Shown piece after piece: positions 16,138-24,053 of a stretch of 64,000 nucleotides of DNA. Positions within the stretch are counted from its first letter, which is position 1. Each line of letters begins with the position of its first letter. The position numbers were made by a program, and so were the translations under genes. The notes under the pieces were generated by a model that worked only from the letters and a program-made list of their open reading frames with translations, was not told the origin of the DNA and made no database searches. The stretch comes from Labedaea rhizosphaerae (GTDB taxonomy: Bacteria > Actinomycetota > Actinomycetes > Mycobacteriales > Pseudonocardiaceae): NCBI RefSeq assembly GCF_004362825.1, contig NZ_SNXZ01000001.1, positions 992,001-1,056,000 on the forward strand, written 5' to 3'.

Positions 16138-16611
16138 CTAGTCGGTGAGGTTGTCGAGGTGGTCGATGACTCGTTCGAACACCGCCGCCACGACTGCTTG
16201 CTCTTCCGGAGTCATGAGATCGATCAGGTGGTCGCGCACGCCGTCGACGTGGGTGGGCGCGGTGCGGCGGAGCATCTCCGCGCCCTTGTCGGTCAGTTCG
16301 GCCAGTACGCCGCGTGCGTCGTCCGGGCAGAGCCGCCGCTGGACCAGGCCCGCATCCTCCAGGCGGCTGATCTGGTGCGACAGCTTGCTCTTCGTGGCCC
16401 CGACGTCTCCGGCCAGTTCGCTCATGCGCACGCTGCCGTCGCGTTCGGACAGTTGGACCAGCACCTCGTAATCGACCAGTGACAGTTTGTGCTTCTCCGC
16501 CAGCTCCCGGTGCAACTGCCTGCGCAACAGGCTCGTACCGACCACATAGGCCCGCCACGACCGCATCTCCGCGTGGCTCAGCCACCGCGGCGGCGCTTGC
16601 GTCTCCGTCAC
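16138..16611 (-). CDS. MarR-family transcriptional regulator
   Basis: The 157-residue product has the MarR winged helix: LSLVDYEVLVQLSERDGSVRMSELA, then the recognition helix TKSKLSHQISRLEDAGLV and the wing RRLCPDDARGVLAELTDKG. The C-terminal helices form the dimer interface. The GTG at 16611 is preceded by TAGCCT and six bases, which suggests a leaderless transcript. It is divergent from the 5'-nucleotidase gene and may control it or itself; the ligand is unknown. Confidence 0.9.
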   Translation of the reverse strand: MTETQAPPRWLSHAEMRSWRAYVVGTSLLRRQLHRELAEKHKLSLVDYEVLVQLSERDGSVRMSELAGDVGATKSKLSHQISRLEDAGLVQRRLCPDDARGVLAELTDKGAEMLRRTAPTHVDGVRDHLIDLMTPEEQAVVAAVFERVIDHLDNLTD

Positions 16612-16718
16612 GTTTCCAGGCTAGACGCTTCCAGCTCTGGTGTTTGTCGCTTTCGCCCGGCAGACTCCCGCTCCGTGCGCCCGCAGGCACCGACGCGGGC
16701 ATCCCCCACGGAGGACAC

Positions 16719-18431
16719 ATGACCTCATCGACCCGCCATGCGCGCAGGTTAGCGGCGGCGATCGCGGCCATCGGGCTCAGCGCGACCGTGGCAGCAACCC
16801 TGCCGCCCGCCGCCGCTGCGGCCGCACCGGCGCGCACGACCGACGTGCGCATCATCGGCATCAACGACTTCCACGGCAACCTCGAGCCGCCGGCCGGCTC
16901 GTCCGGGCGCGTGACGCTCTCCGACGGCACCACCGTCGACGCGGGCGGCGCCGTCTATCTCGCGACGCACGTCAAGCAACTGCGTGCCGAGGTCCGCAAC
17001 TCGCTGGTCATCAGCTCCGGTGACAACGTGGGCGCCTCGCCGCTGACCTCCGCGCTCTTCCACGACGAGCCGACCATCGACTTCCTCGACTCGCTCGGCG
17101 TCCTGTCCGGCACCGTCGGCAACCACGAGTTCGACGAGGGCTACAAGGAACTGCAGCGCATGCAGTTCGGCGGCTGCCACCCGACCGACGGCTGCCAGTT
17201 CCGGCCCACCTTCCCGGGTGCGAACTTCCCGTTCCTGGGCGCCAACGTCACCTTCGACAACGGCATGCCCGCGCTGCTGCCGTTCACCGTCACGTTCTCC
17301 GGCGGCCAGCCGATCGCGGTCATCGGCGTCACGCTGCACGACCTGCCGAGCGTCGTCACCCCGGAGGCCATCGAGGGCCTGAAGTTCGGCGACGAGGTCA
17401 AGGCGATCAACAACACCTCGAAGCTGCTCGACTTCTTCGGCATCCGCGCGCAGATCGTGTCCATGCACCAGGGCAACAACACCGAGGGTGGCGGACCGAA
17501 CGACTGCAAGATCGCGCCCGGGCCGGCCGTCGACATCGCGCAGAAGGTCAGCCCGAGCGTCGACGCGATCTTCACCGGGCACAGCCACCAGCAGTACAAC
17601 TGCCAGATCAACGACCCGGCCGGCCACCCGCGCACGGTCATCCAGGGCTCGTCCTTCGGCCGGCTGCTCTCCGTGGTGGACCTCAAGATCGACAACCGCA
17701 CGCACGACGTGCTCCGCGACCAGACGACCGCGCACAACGAGATCGTCACCCGCACCGTCACGCCGGACCCGGCCACCCAGGCCCTGGTCGACGAGGCCAA
17801 GGCCAAGGCCGCGCCGATCGGCAACAAGACGGTCGGCACGATCACGGCGGACCTGCTCAAGGACGGCGGGACGACCGGTGAGTCGACGCTCGGCGAGGTC
17901 ATCGCGGACGCGCAGCTCGAGGGCACGCAGAGCAACAACGCGGTCATCGCCATCACCAACCCGGGCGGTATCCGGGCCGACCTGAACTACGCATCGTCGT
18001 CGGCCGGTGAGGGCGACGGCGTGGTCACCTACGCCGAGGCGTTCACGGTGCAGCCGTTCAGCAACATCATGCAGACGATCACGCTGACCGGCACGAACCT
18101 GAAGAACGTCCTCGAGCAGCAGTGGCAGGCCGGCGGCATCGTCCGGGTGCTGCAGGTGTCGTCGTCGCTGCACTTCACGTACTCGCAGTCCGCGCCGATC
18201 GGCTCGAAGATCACCAGCGTCACGGTGAACGGTCAGCCGCTCGACCCGAACGCGACCTACCGGGTGTCGGTGAACAACTTCCTCGCCGCCGGCGGGGACG
18301 GGTTCACCGAGTTCACCAAGGGCACCGACCTGGCCGGTGGCCCGGTGGACCTGGACGCGTTCACCGCGTACCTGACCGCCCACCCGAACCTGGCGCCGCC
18401 CGCGCTGGACCGGGTCACGGCCACGCCGTAA
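16719..18431 (+). CDS. secreted bifunctional metallophosphatase/5'-nucleotidase
   Basis: The 570-residue product opens with a signal peptide (RRLAAAIAAIGLSATVAATLPPAAAA). The calcineurin-like domain shows the metal motifs IGINDFHGN (residues 47-54), SSGDNVGASP, GTVGNHEFDEG and FTGHSHQQYN. The C-terminal 5'-nucleotidase substrate domain starts near residue 365, with NPGGIRADLNY and an NNFLAAGGDGF adenine-stacking segment. It should release phosphate from extracellular nucleotides. GGAGG lies four bases before the ATG at 16719; the longer frame upstream overlaps the divergent marR gene. A strong terminator follows the stop. Confidence 0.92.
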   Translation: MTSSTRHARRLAAAIAAIGLSATVAATLPPAAAAAAPARTTDVRIIGINDFHGNLEPPAGSSGRVTLSDGTTVDAGGAVYLATHVKQLRAEVRNSLVISSGDNVGASPLTSALFHDEPTIDFLDSLGVLSGTVGNHEFDEGYKELQRMQFGGCHPTDGCQFRPTFPGANFPFLGANVTFDNGMPALLPFTVTFSGGQPIAVIGVTLHDLPSVVTPEAIEGLKFGDEVKAINNTSKLLDFFGIRAQIVSMHQGNNTEGGGPNDCKIAPGPAVDIAQKVSPSVDAIFTGHSHQQYNCQINDPAGHPRTVIQGSSFGRLLSVVDLKIDNRTHDVLRDQTTAHNEIVTRTVTPDPATQALVDEAKAKAAPIGNKTVGTITADLLKDGGTTGESTLGEVIADAQLEGTQSNNAVIAITNPGGIRADLNYASSSAGEGDGVVTYAEAFTVQPFSNIMQTITLTGTNLKNVLEQQWQAGGIVRVLQVSSSLHFTYSQSAPIGSKITSVTVNGQPLDPNATYRVSVNNFLAAGGDGFTEFTKGTDLAGGPVDLDAFTAYLTAHPNLAPPALDRVTATP

Positions 18432-18441
18432 CGCACCGCGC

Positions 18442-18485
18442 AAGGGGCGCCGCTCGGGTGGAGAACTCACCGAGTGGCGCCCCTT
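18442..18485 (+). terminator. hairpin terminator after the 5'-nucleotidase gene
   Basis: AAGGGGCGCC and CTCGG in the left arm pair with CCGAG and GGCGCCCCTT in the right arm, with a small internal mismatch and a loop of about 12 bases, then TTGTTCG. It begins ten bases after the stop. Confidence 0.8.
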
Positions 18486-18965
18486 GTTCGTCCCAACCAG
18501 ACGGAGATCGACAGTTTCACCAGTTCAGGGGGCGCGTTTCGGGTTGTGTCCCCGGTCACAGCGGAGCATCATCGAGGTAACGGCCGGACACGCGAGCGGC
18601 ATGCGTCAGGTCCCGCGGCGTACCGCGGCGATGCCCTGCCGGGAGAGGACAGGTGGTGCCGTGGCACTGCAGCACTCCGACAGTGGCCACTCATCGGCTG
18701 CGACCCCGCGGGCGGGACGAGCCGTCTCGATCCGATCGCGATTGTGAGCAGCAACCAGGTTCGTGGTGCGCGCCTCGGCGTTGCAGCGCAGCAAGGAAGC
18801 GCACGCTGACGAAGTTGAGCCCCACTTCGGGCGGCGTCTCTGTGGCGCCCCTGGTCGGGCTCCTCGCCCCCTGGCCCAGATGAGGACCACTCGACAACTC
18901 GCAAAACCCCGGGTGCGGCGCCGTGAGGCGCCGCATTCGGGCATGTACGGGACGATCTCCTGCCT
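18486..18965. other. intergenic region; contains one compact hairpin, no supported gene
   Basis: I see no convincing gene between the terminator and the metallopeptidase promoter. A hairpin TGCGGCGCC-GTGA-GGCGCCGCA lies at 18914-18935; on the minus strand it is followed by GGGGTTTTG, so it could act as an antisense terminator. The short frames on both strands lack ribosome sites and family resemblance. Confidence 0.55.
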
Positions 18966-18977
18966 TAGGGTGTCCCC
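18966..18977 (+). promoter_or_regulatory. -10 box placed for a leaderless transcript of the metallopeptidase
   Basis: TAGGGT (18966-18971), six bases, then GTG at 18978. Same geometry as at 14273, 21532, 20831 and 25263. No Shine-Dalgarno site precedes the GTG. Confidence 0.5.
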
Positions 18978-19898
18978 GTGGATTTCAACGACGATGTTTC
19001 GCTGGACACCTCGCAGGTCCAGGACACCCGTGGCGCGGGCGGCGGGGTCGGCGGCCGGGTCGCGCTCGGCGGTGGCGGCCTCGGGATCGTCGGCCTGGTC
19101 ATCTACTTCCTGATGTCGCAGTTCGGCGGCGGTCTCGGCGGCGCGGGCAACCTCCCGCTGACCGACGGCGGGCTCGGCGACAACCAGGCCGTGAGCAACA
19201 GCAAGATCTCGTCGGAGTGCCGCACCGGCCGCGACGCCGACACCAACCACGACTGCGCGCTGGTCGCGATCATCAACTCGATCCAGGGCTACTGGCAGGA
19301 CGAGTTCGCGCGCTCCGGCAGCACGTACAAGGTCGTGCCGACGATCTTCTTCACCGGCAACGTGAACACCGGCTGCGGTGGCGCGACCGCCGACGTCGGG
19401 CCGTTCTACTGCCCCGCGGACGAGCGCGTGTACATCGACCTGTCGTTCTTCGACGAGCTCAAGCAGCGCTTCGGCGCCAAGGGCGGGACGTTCGTCGAGG
19501 CCTACGTGCTGGCGCACGAGTACGGCCACCACGTGCAGAACCAACTCGGCACGTCGAACCGGGTGGGCAAGGAGAGCGGGCCGACCTCGGGCTCGGTGCG
19601 GCTGGAGCTGCAGGCCGACTGCTACGCGGGCGTGTGGGCCAACCACGCGACCACGTCGCCCACCAAGGGCGGCGGACCGCTGATCAGCGACATCACCGAC
19701 GACGACATATCGCGCGCGCTGGATGCCGCGAGCCGCATCGGTGACGACTACATCCAGACGCACCTGGGCGGCGGGTCGGTGGACGAGAGCCAGTTCACCC
19801 ACGGCTCGTCGGCGCAGCGGGAGAAGTGGTTCACCACCGGCTACCAGAGCGGGGACCCGACGCGCTGCAACACCTTCGACACCAACAACCTCGGCTAA
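18978..19898 (+). CDS. membrane-anchored neutral zinc metallopeptidase (YpfJ type)
   Basis: The 306-residue product has a Gly-rich N-terminus, one membrane helix (LGIVGLVIYFLMSQF, about 35-49) and an extracellular catalytic domain. The zinc motif is H180-E-Y-G-H184-H in LAHEYGHHVQNQLG. The downstream ELQADCYAGVWA supplies the third ligand, as in the YpfJ/putative neutral zinc metallopeptidase family. Paired cysteines (CRTGRD...HDC and GCGG...YC) suggest disulfides outside the membrane. The physiological substrate is unknown. Confidence 0.9.
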   Translation: MDFNDDVSLDTSQVQDTRGAGGGVGGRVALGGGGLGIVGLVIYFLMSQFGGGLGGAGNLPLTDGGLGDNQAVSNSKISSECRTGRDADTNHDCALVAIINSIQGYWQDEFARSGSTYKVVPTIFFTGNVNTGCGGATADVGPFYCPADERVYIDLSFFDELKQRFGAKGGTFVEAYVLAHEYGHHVQNQLGTSNRVGKESGPTSGSVRLELQADCYAGVWANHATTSPTKGGGPLISDITDDDISRALDAASRIGDDYIQTHLGGGSVDESQFTHGSSAQREKWFTTGYQSGDPTRCNTFDTNNLG

Positions 19899-20824
19899 CC
19901 CGCGTCCCACCACGCGAGCACGCGGGTGGCGTGGAAGGTGACCCACTTCGACGGCTCGCCCGCGGGCACGTCGACCTCGAACCACACGTCGCCCGGGTGC
20001 CGGCCCACGGTCAGCCAGGTGCCGTCGGGTCGGCGTGCGGCGCGGATGCGATCGATCGCCTCGGCCATGCGCGGGTCGGGGGCCGCGCCGTCGTGCAGGC
20101 AGGCCTCGCGAAAGTAGTCGGCGGCGTAGAGCACGCTGTACGACCAGCGGAACGGGTAGCGGAAGTCATCGAGCCACGGCCCCACCGGTTCGCCGGTGGA
20201 CCGGCGGCGGACCAAGTGCCGTTCCAGCAGGTAGATCTCGCCTGCGCGACGGGCCGCGGACGTCTGCCCCGTCGAGGTGTCCCAGGCCAGCAGGGCGCGC
20301 AGCGAGTTGATCGTCGAGTGGAACGACGAGCGGGTCGAGCCTTCGACCCACTCGCAGTTCCAGCCGCCGTCGGGCAGGCGGTGCTCGACGAACCAGTCGG
20401 CGATGGCCTGGATGTCGGCGCCGAGCCACAGGCCGTTCATCAGCGTCCAGGCGTTGATGCAGCAGTCGACTTCGCCGCCCCAGTAGGGCAGGTTGTCGTA
20501 CTCCCAGCGGGAGTTCGCCGCGAGCTTCTCGACCGTGCCGGCCAGGACGCCCGGGTCCAAACCCCAGTCCCGCAACAGGTTCAGCGACCACGTCGTCGCG
20601 GTCCACGGTTGTCCCTCGGACTTCGCGCCGTCCGCGGGGAAGAACGCGCCGCCCGCCCACTGGCCGTCCGGGTCCTGCAAGGCGAGCAGCCGGGCGCCGA
20701 AGCCTTCCGTCGCGACCCGGGCCCGGGTGGCCTGCCAGACCTCGGGTGGCTCGCCGACCAGGTCGCGTTCGACCTGCCAGCGCAGGGCGGGATCGCTGTC
20801 ACGCAGCCACGCGGTCAAGTCCAT
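19895..20824 (-). CDS. terpene-cyclase-like alpha/alpha-toroid protein of unknown substrate
   Basis: The 309-residue product has recurrent helical segments with QDPDGQWAGGAFF, RLPDGGWNCEWVEGSTRSS and RRPDGTWLTVGRHPG, which resemble the QW-type turns of squalene cyclase/prenyltransferase alpha-toroids. An aspartate-rich catalytic motif of true cyclases is not evident. The ATG at 20824 follows TAGGGT plus six bases, a leaderless arrangement. It converges with the metallopeptidase, overlapping four bases at the stops. It stands alone, without prenyl-pathway neighbours, so an enzymatic role is uncertain. Confidence 0.6.
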   Translation of the reverse strand: MDLTAWLRDSDPALRWQVERDLVGEPPEVWQATRARVATEGFGARLLALQDPDGQWAGGAFFPADGAKSEGQPWTATTWSLNLLRDWGLDPGVLAGTVEKLAANSRWEYDNLPYWGGEVDCCINAWTLMNGLWLGADIQAIADWFVEHRLPDGGWNCEWVEGSTRSSFHSTINSLRALLAWDTSTGQTSAARRAGEIYLLERHLVRRRSTGEPVGPWLDDFRYPFRWSYSVLYAADYFREACLHDGAAPDPRMAEAIDRIRAARRPDGTWLTVGRHPGDVWFEVDVPAGEPSKWVTFHATRVLAWWDAG

Positions 20825-20833
20825 GCGCACACC

Positions 20834-21478
20834 CTAACCGTGCAGAAGCGGCAGGCACCCGGCCAATCCGGACACGTCAAGCGTCCACTCAGGACGGATG
20901 AACTCCTCGGGCCGGACCACGAATTCCAGCTGCCGCACCGGTTCGCCGCGACGCGCCGCGCACGACGAGCCGTTGTCGCGGTAGCCGAGCTTGCGGCTGA
21001 CCCGGATCGAGGCGACGTTGTCGGTCCAGGCATCGGACACGGCCTCGCAGGCGCCGAGGTGGTCGAAGGCGAACGCCAGCACGGCGGCGCGCATCTCCGT
21101 GCCGAGCCCCTTGCCGTGGTGGCGCAGGCCGAGCCACGAACCGGAGCGAACGGTGCGCGCGACCGGGAAGGCCGTGGCCGAGATCCCCTGGGAGCCGATG
21201 ACCTCGCCGTCGAAGCGGACCAGGAAGTTCAGGGTCCACTTGTCGGTCGCGAACGTGGCGCGCTGGTTCCAGTAGAACTGCAGGACGTTGCGGCCCAGCA
21301 CATCCTTGGGCTGATCGGTCCACGGGACCGTGAACGGCATCTGCTCGGGCGGGTGGACGCCGCGGTGGACCTCGTCGACGAGCTCGAGCAGGCCCGCGTC
21401 GTCGTCCGGGCGCAGCTCGAGCCGGGGCGTGCGCAACACCAGGTGGCGCAACGGCCACGGGTCGGGGATCTGCTCCAT
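20834..21478 (-). CDS. GNAT-family N-acetyltransferase (RimJ/RimL type)
   Basis: The 214-residue product begins PLRHLVLRTPRLELRPDDDAG, the RimJ/RimL-like opening. It continues with VIGSQGISATAF, then the acetyl-CoA loop LRHHGKGLGTEMRAAVLAFAF, and ends with ASIRVSRKLGYRDNG, the usual C-terminal strand-helix. I chose the ATG at 21478 to fit the domain; an in-frame ATG at 21532 overlaps the divergent promoter. The acyl acceptor is unknown. Confidence 0.85.
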   Translation of the reverse strand: MEQIPDPWPLRHLVLRTPRLELRPDDDAGLLELVDEVHRGVHPPEQMPFTVPWTDQPKDVLGRNVLQFYWNQRATFATDKWTLNFLVRFDGEVIGSQGISATAFPVARTVRSGSWLGLRHHGKGLGTEMRAAVLAFAFDHLGACEAVSDAWTDNVASIRVSRKLGYRDNGSSCAARRGEPVRQLEFVVRPEEFIRPEWTLDVSGLAGCLPLLHG

Positions 21479-21531
21479 GCCTGAGGATGGTGTCGGCTGC
21501 CCGGCCGCGAGCGCCAGCGGGTTTCGAGTCA

Positions 21532-21543
21532 TAGGGTCGGGGC
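21532..21543 (+). promoter_or_regulatory. -10 box placed for a leaderless transcript of the quinone oxidoreductase
   Basis: TAGGGT (21532-21537), six bases, then ATG at 21544. No Shine-Dalgarno site. Confidence 0.5.
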
Positions 21544-22515
21544 ATGCATGCGATCACGATCCGGGAACCGGGTGGACCCGAGGTGCTGGAGTGGACCGAG
21601 CAACCGGACCCGACGCCCGGACCCGACGAGGTGTTGATCGACGTCGCCGCGAGTGCGCTCAACCGCGCGGATCTGATGCAGCGCGAAGGGAAGTACCCGC
21701 CACCACCCGGGGTGACTGAGGTGCCGGGGCTGGAATGCAGCGGCACGATCGCGGCGGTCGGCGACAACGTGACCGGCTGGCAGGTCGGCGACCGGGTGTG
21801 CGCGCTGCTCGCCGGCGGCGGGTACGCGACCAAGGCCGTCGCCCCGGTCGGGCAGATGTTGCCCGCGCCGAACGGCGTCGACCTGATCGACGCGGCCGGG
21901 CTGCCCGAGGTGGCGTGCACGGTGTGGTCGATGGTCGTGATGAACGGGCGGCTCGGCGCCGGGGAGACGTTCCTCGTGCACGGCGGGGCCGGCGGCATCG
22001 GCACGCACGCGATCCAGGTGGCGCGCGCGCTCGGTGCGACGGTGGCCGCGACCGCCGGGTCGGGCGAGAAGCTGGCGCGCTGCGCGGAGCTGGGCGCGCA
22101 GATCACCATCAACTACCGCGACGAGGACTTCGTCCAGCGCATGAAGGAAGCCGGTGGCGCGGACGTCATCCTCGACAACATGGGCGCGGCTTACCTCGGC
22201 CGCAACGTCGACGCGCTGAACCGGTTGGGCCGCTTGGTGATCATCGGCATGCAGGGCGGGATCAAGGGCGAGCTGAACCTCGGCGCGCTGCTCGGCAAGA
22301 ACTGCGCGGTGATCGCGGGTGCGTTGCGCAGCCGGCCGCGGCCGGAGAAGGCCGACATCGTGGCGCAGGTGCGCGAGCACGTGTGGCCGCTGGTCGAGTC
22401 GGGCGAGGTCAAACCGGTGATCCACGAGATCGTTCCCGCCGACCGGGCATCGGACGCCCACCGCGCGCTCGCCGGTCCGGACGTCGTCGGCAAGGTCGTG
22501 CTGCGGATGCCCTGA
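21544..22515 (+). CDS. NAD(P)H-quinone oxidoreductase (zeta-crystallin/PIG3-like MDR)
   Basis: The 323-residue product is a zinc-independent medium-chain dehydrogenase/reductase. The N-terminal GroES-like part has LIDVAASALNRADLMQREGKYPPPPG, the PIG3/QOR signature. The Rossmann motif HGGAGGIGTHAIQ lies at about 146-158, followed by TAGSGEKLARCAELGA. No structural or catalytic zinc cysteines are present. It should reduce quinones or other enones with NADPH. No operon partner; the IS element inserted about 100 bases downstream. Confidence 0.9.
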   Translation: MHAITIREPGGPEVLEWTEQPDPTPGPDEVLIDVAASALNRADLMQREGKYPPPPGVTEVPGLECSGTIAAVGDNVTGWQVGDRVCALLAGGGYATKAVAPVGQMLPAPNGVDLIDAAGLPEVACTVWSMVVMNGRLGAGETFLVHGGAGGIGTHAIQVARALGATVAATAGSGEKLARCAELGAQITINYRDEDFVQRMKEAGGADVILDNMGAAYLGRNVDALNRLGRLVIIGMQGGIKGELNLGALLGKNCAVIAGALRSRPRPEKADIVAQVREHVWPLVESGEVKPVIHEIVPADRASDAHRALAGPDVVGKVVLRMP

Positions 22516-22611
22516 CGCCTGGGTTTTCCACGGGCGACCAGTTGTCCACAGATCCGCTTCAGGCGCCCCACACCCCACCTGACCTCGATAGACTGGCATG
22601 AAGGGGTGCCC

Positions 22612-22639
22612 CCGGGACGGGTCAGGGCGTCGTCAAAGT
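22612..22639 (+). repeat. left target duplication and left inverted repeat of the IS
   Basis: The direct repeat CCGGGACGGGT (22612-22622) directly abuts the inverted repeat CAGGGCGTCGTCAAAGT (22623-22639). Confidence 0.85.
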
Positions 22640-23976
22640 CGATCACCTGTATGAGGGCAGGCACGGTCTCTGGTTGATCATGTGAGTGTCGAAGTCCCAT
22701 GATCATGTGAGAGAGCCGTGCCTGCCGTTGTATCTTCCCCGATTCCTGCTGTGTTTGATCGCCTGGGCCGACTCCCGCTCGGGGAGGCGGTTGATCTGCG
22801 GGATTACCTGGACGTGGTGAGCGATCCGCGGGATCGCCGTGGTGTGCGTCATCGGCTGGGGGCGTTGCTGGTGATGGCCGCGGCCGCGGTGGCGGCCGGG
22901 TCGCAGTCGCTGCTGGCGATCTGGGAATGGGTGGCGGATCTGCCGCAGTGGGCGCTGGCCGCGCTGGGGGCCCGACTCGACCCACGGACCGGCCCCCGGC
23001 ATGTCGCGCCGGGGGAGGCGACCCTGCGCCGCGCGCTCGCGATGATCGACGGTGACGAGCTCGACGCCGCGGTCAGCGCCTGGATCGTCGATCACACCGA
23101 ACCCCACGATCTGGAGCAGTTGGGCTGGGTGCCGGTCGCGGTGGACGGCAAAACGTTGCGGGGCACGGTCGGACGCACCGGTGGCGCCGGAGTGCACCTG
23201 CTCTCCGCGCTCACCCACCAGCGACCGGTCGTGGTCGGGCAACGACTCGTGCCCATCGGCTGCAGCGAGATCAGCGAATTCGCGCCCCTGCTCGAGCGCA
23301 TCAGCCAGGCCGGGATCGACCTGAGCACCGTGGTGGTGACCGCGGACGCCCTGCACACCACCCACGCCCACGCCACCTACCTACGCCAGCGCGACGCGCA
23401 CTACGTGTTCGTGGTGAAGAAAAACCAGCGCCGCCTCTACCACCAACTCGCCGCGCTGCCCTGGCCCCACGCCATCCACCACACCAGCACCGGAATCGGA
23501 CACGGCCGCCTGGAACAACGCACCCTCGAAGTCCTGCCCGCCCCCACCAACCTCGGATTTCCCGGTGCCGGATTTCCTGGTGTCGCGCAGGTCTGCCAGA
23601 TCACCCGCTACCGCACCAACCGCACCACCGGCATCCGCCAAACCCACACCAGCTTCGCCCTCACCAGCCTCACCCCCGACCACACCACACCCGCACACCT
23701 CACCCGCCTGCTCCGCGGACACTGGAGCATCGAAAACCAACTCCACTGGATCCGCGACACCACCTACCGCGAAGACCACTCCCAGGTTCGCACCCACACC
23801 ACACCCCGCGCCATGGCCACCCTGCGCAACCTCACCCTCAGCGCCCTACGCCTCACCCACCACAACACCAGCATCGCCACCGCACTACGCACCATGACCC
23901 GCAACATCACCAACCCACTCACCCTGCTCGGAATCCCCACCCCCACCAACAACCAACCAACTTTGACGACGCCCTG
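22623..23976 (+). mobile_element. intact ISAs1-family insertion sequence, 1354 bp
   Basis: A single transposase is bounded by 17-base perfect terminal inverted repeats (CAGGGCGTCGTCAAAGT at 22623-22639, complement at 23960-23976). The 11-base sequence CCGGGACGGGT stands on both sides (22612-22622 and 23977-23987), a target-site duplication near the 8-10 bases usual for this family. The insertion lies between the quinone oxidoreductase and the SufS-like gene and interrupts no recognisable gene. Confidence 0.9.
22656..22726 (+). promoter_or_regulatory. large imperfect inverted repeat covering the transposase start
   Basis: GGCAGGCACGGTCTCT (22656-22671) pairs with AGAGAGCCGTGCCTGCC (22710-22726), with one extra base in the right arm. 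The right arm includes the GTG start at 22718. The loop carries two copies of TGATCATGTGAG (22675-22686 and about 22700-22711). The structure could hide the start codon in read-through transcripts, a known way for IS elements to limit transposase made from outside promoters (inference). Confidence 0.6.
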
Positions 23977-24034
23977 CCGGGACGGGTGGGGGGCTGTCTT
24001 CGCGCGCGCGAGGCGAGCGCCGGTGAGGAGCTGA
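22718..24034 (+). CDS. ISAs1-family DDE transposase
   Basis: The 438-residue product has the N-terminal DUF-type domain (LRDYLDVVSDPRDRRGVRHRLGALL) and the transposase core. Catalytic acidic residues lie in VAVDGKTLRG, VVTADALHT and WSIENQLHWIRD; the last is the E of the DDE triad with the Y-R-E-D-H-S-Q-V-R tail. The frame does not stop inside the element: about 419 codons lie within the IS and the last 19 are host flank, ending at 24034. The GTG start sits in a hairpin arm. The gene looks intact and potentially active. Confidence 0.92.
   Translation: MPAVVSSPIPAVFDRLGRLPLGEAVDLRDYLDVVSDPRDRRGVRHRLGALLVMAAAAVAAGSQSLLAIWEWVADLPQWALAALGARLDPRTGPRHVAPGEATLRRALAMIDGDELDAAVSAWIVDHTEPHDLEQLGWVPVAVDGKTLRGTVGRTGGAGVHLLSALTHQRPVVVGQRLVPIGCSEISEFAPLLERISQAGIDLSTVVVTADALHTTHAHATYLRQRDAHYVFVVKKNQRRLYHQLAALPWPHAIHHTSTGIGHGRLEQRTLEVLPAPTNLGFPGAGFPGVAQVCQITRYRTNRTTGIRQTHTSFALTSLTPDHTTPAHLTRLLRGHWSIENQLHWIRDTTYREDHSQVRTHTTPRAMATLRNLTLSALRLTHHNTSIATALRTMTRNITNPLTLLGIPTPTNNQPTLTTPCRDGWGAVFARARRAPVRS
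23960..23987 (-). repeat. right inverted repeat and right target duplication of the IS
   Basis: ACTTTGACGACGCCCTG (23960-23976) is the exact complement of the left end. It is followed by the second copy of CCGGGACGGGT (23977-23987). Confidence 0.85.
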
Positions 24035-24053
24035 TCGACCTCGACAGCGGGTT

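Noticed and set aside
18606-19985. 459-codon minus-strand frame covering the intergenic gap and the metallopeptidase
   Set aside because: Arg/Val/Ala-biased shadow without a ribosome site; the HEYGHH metallopeptidase on the plus strand explains the region.
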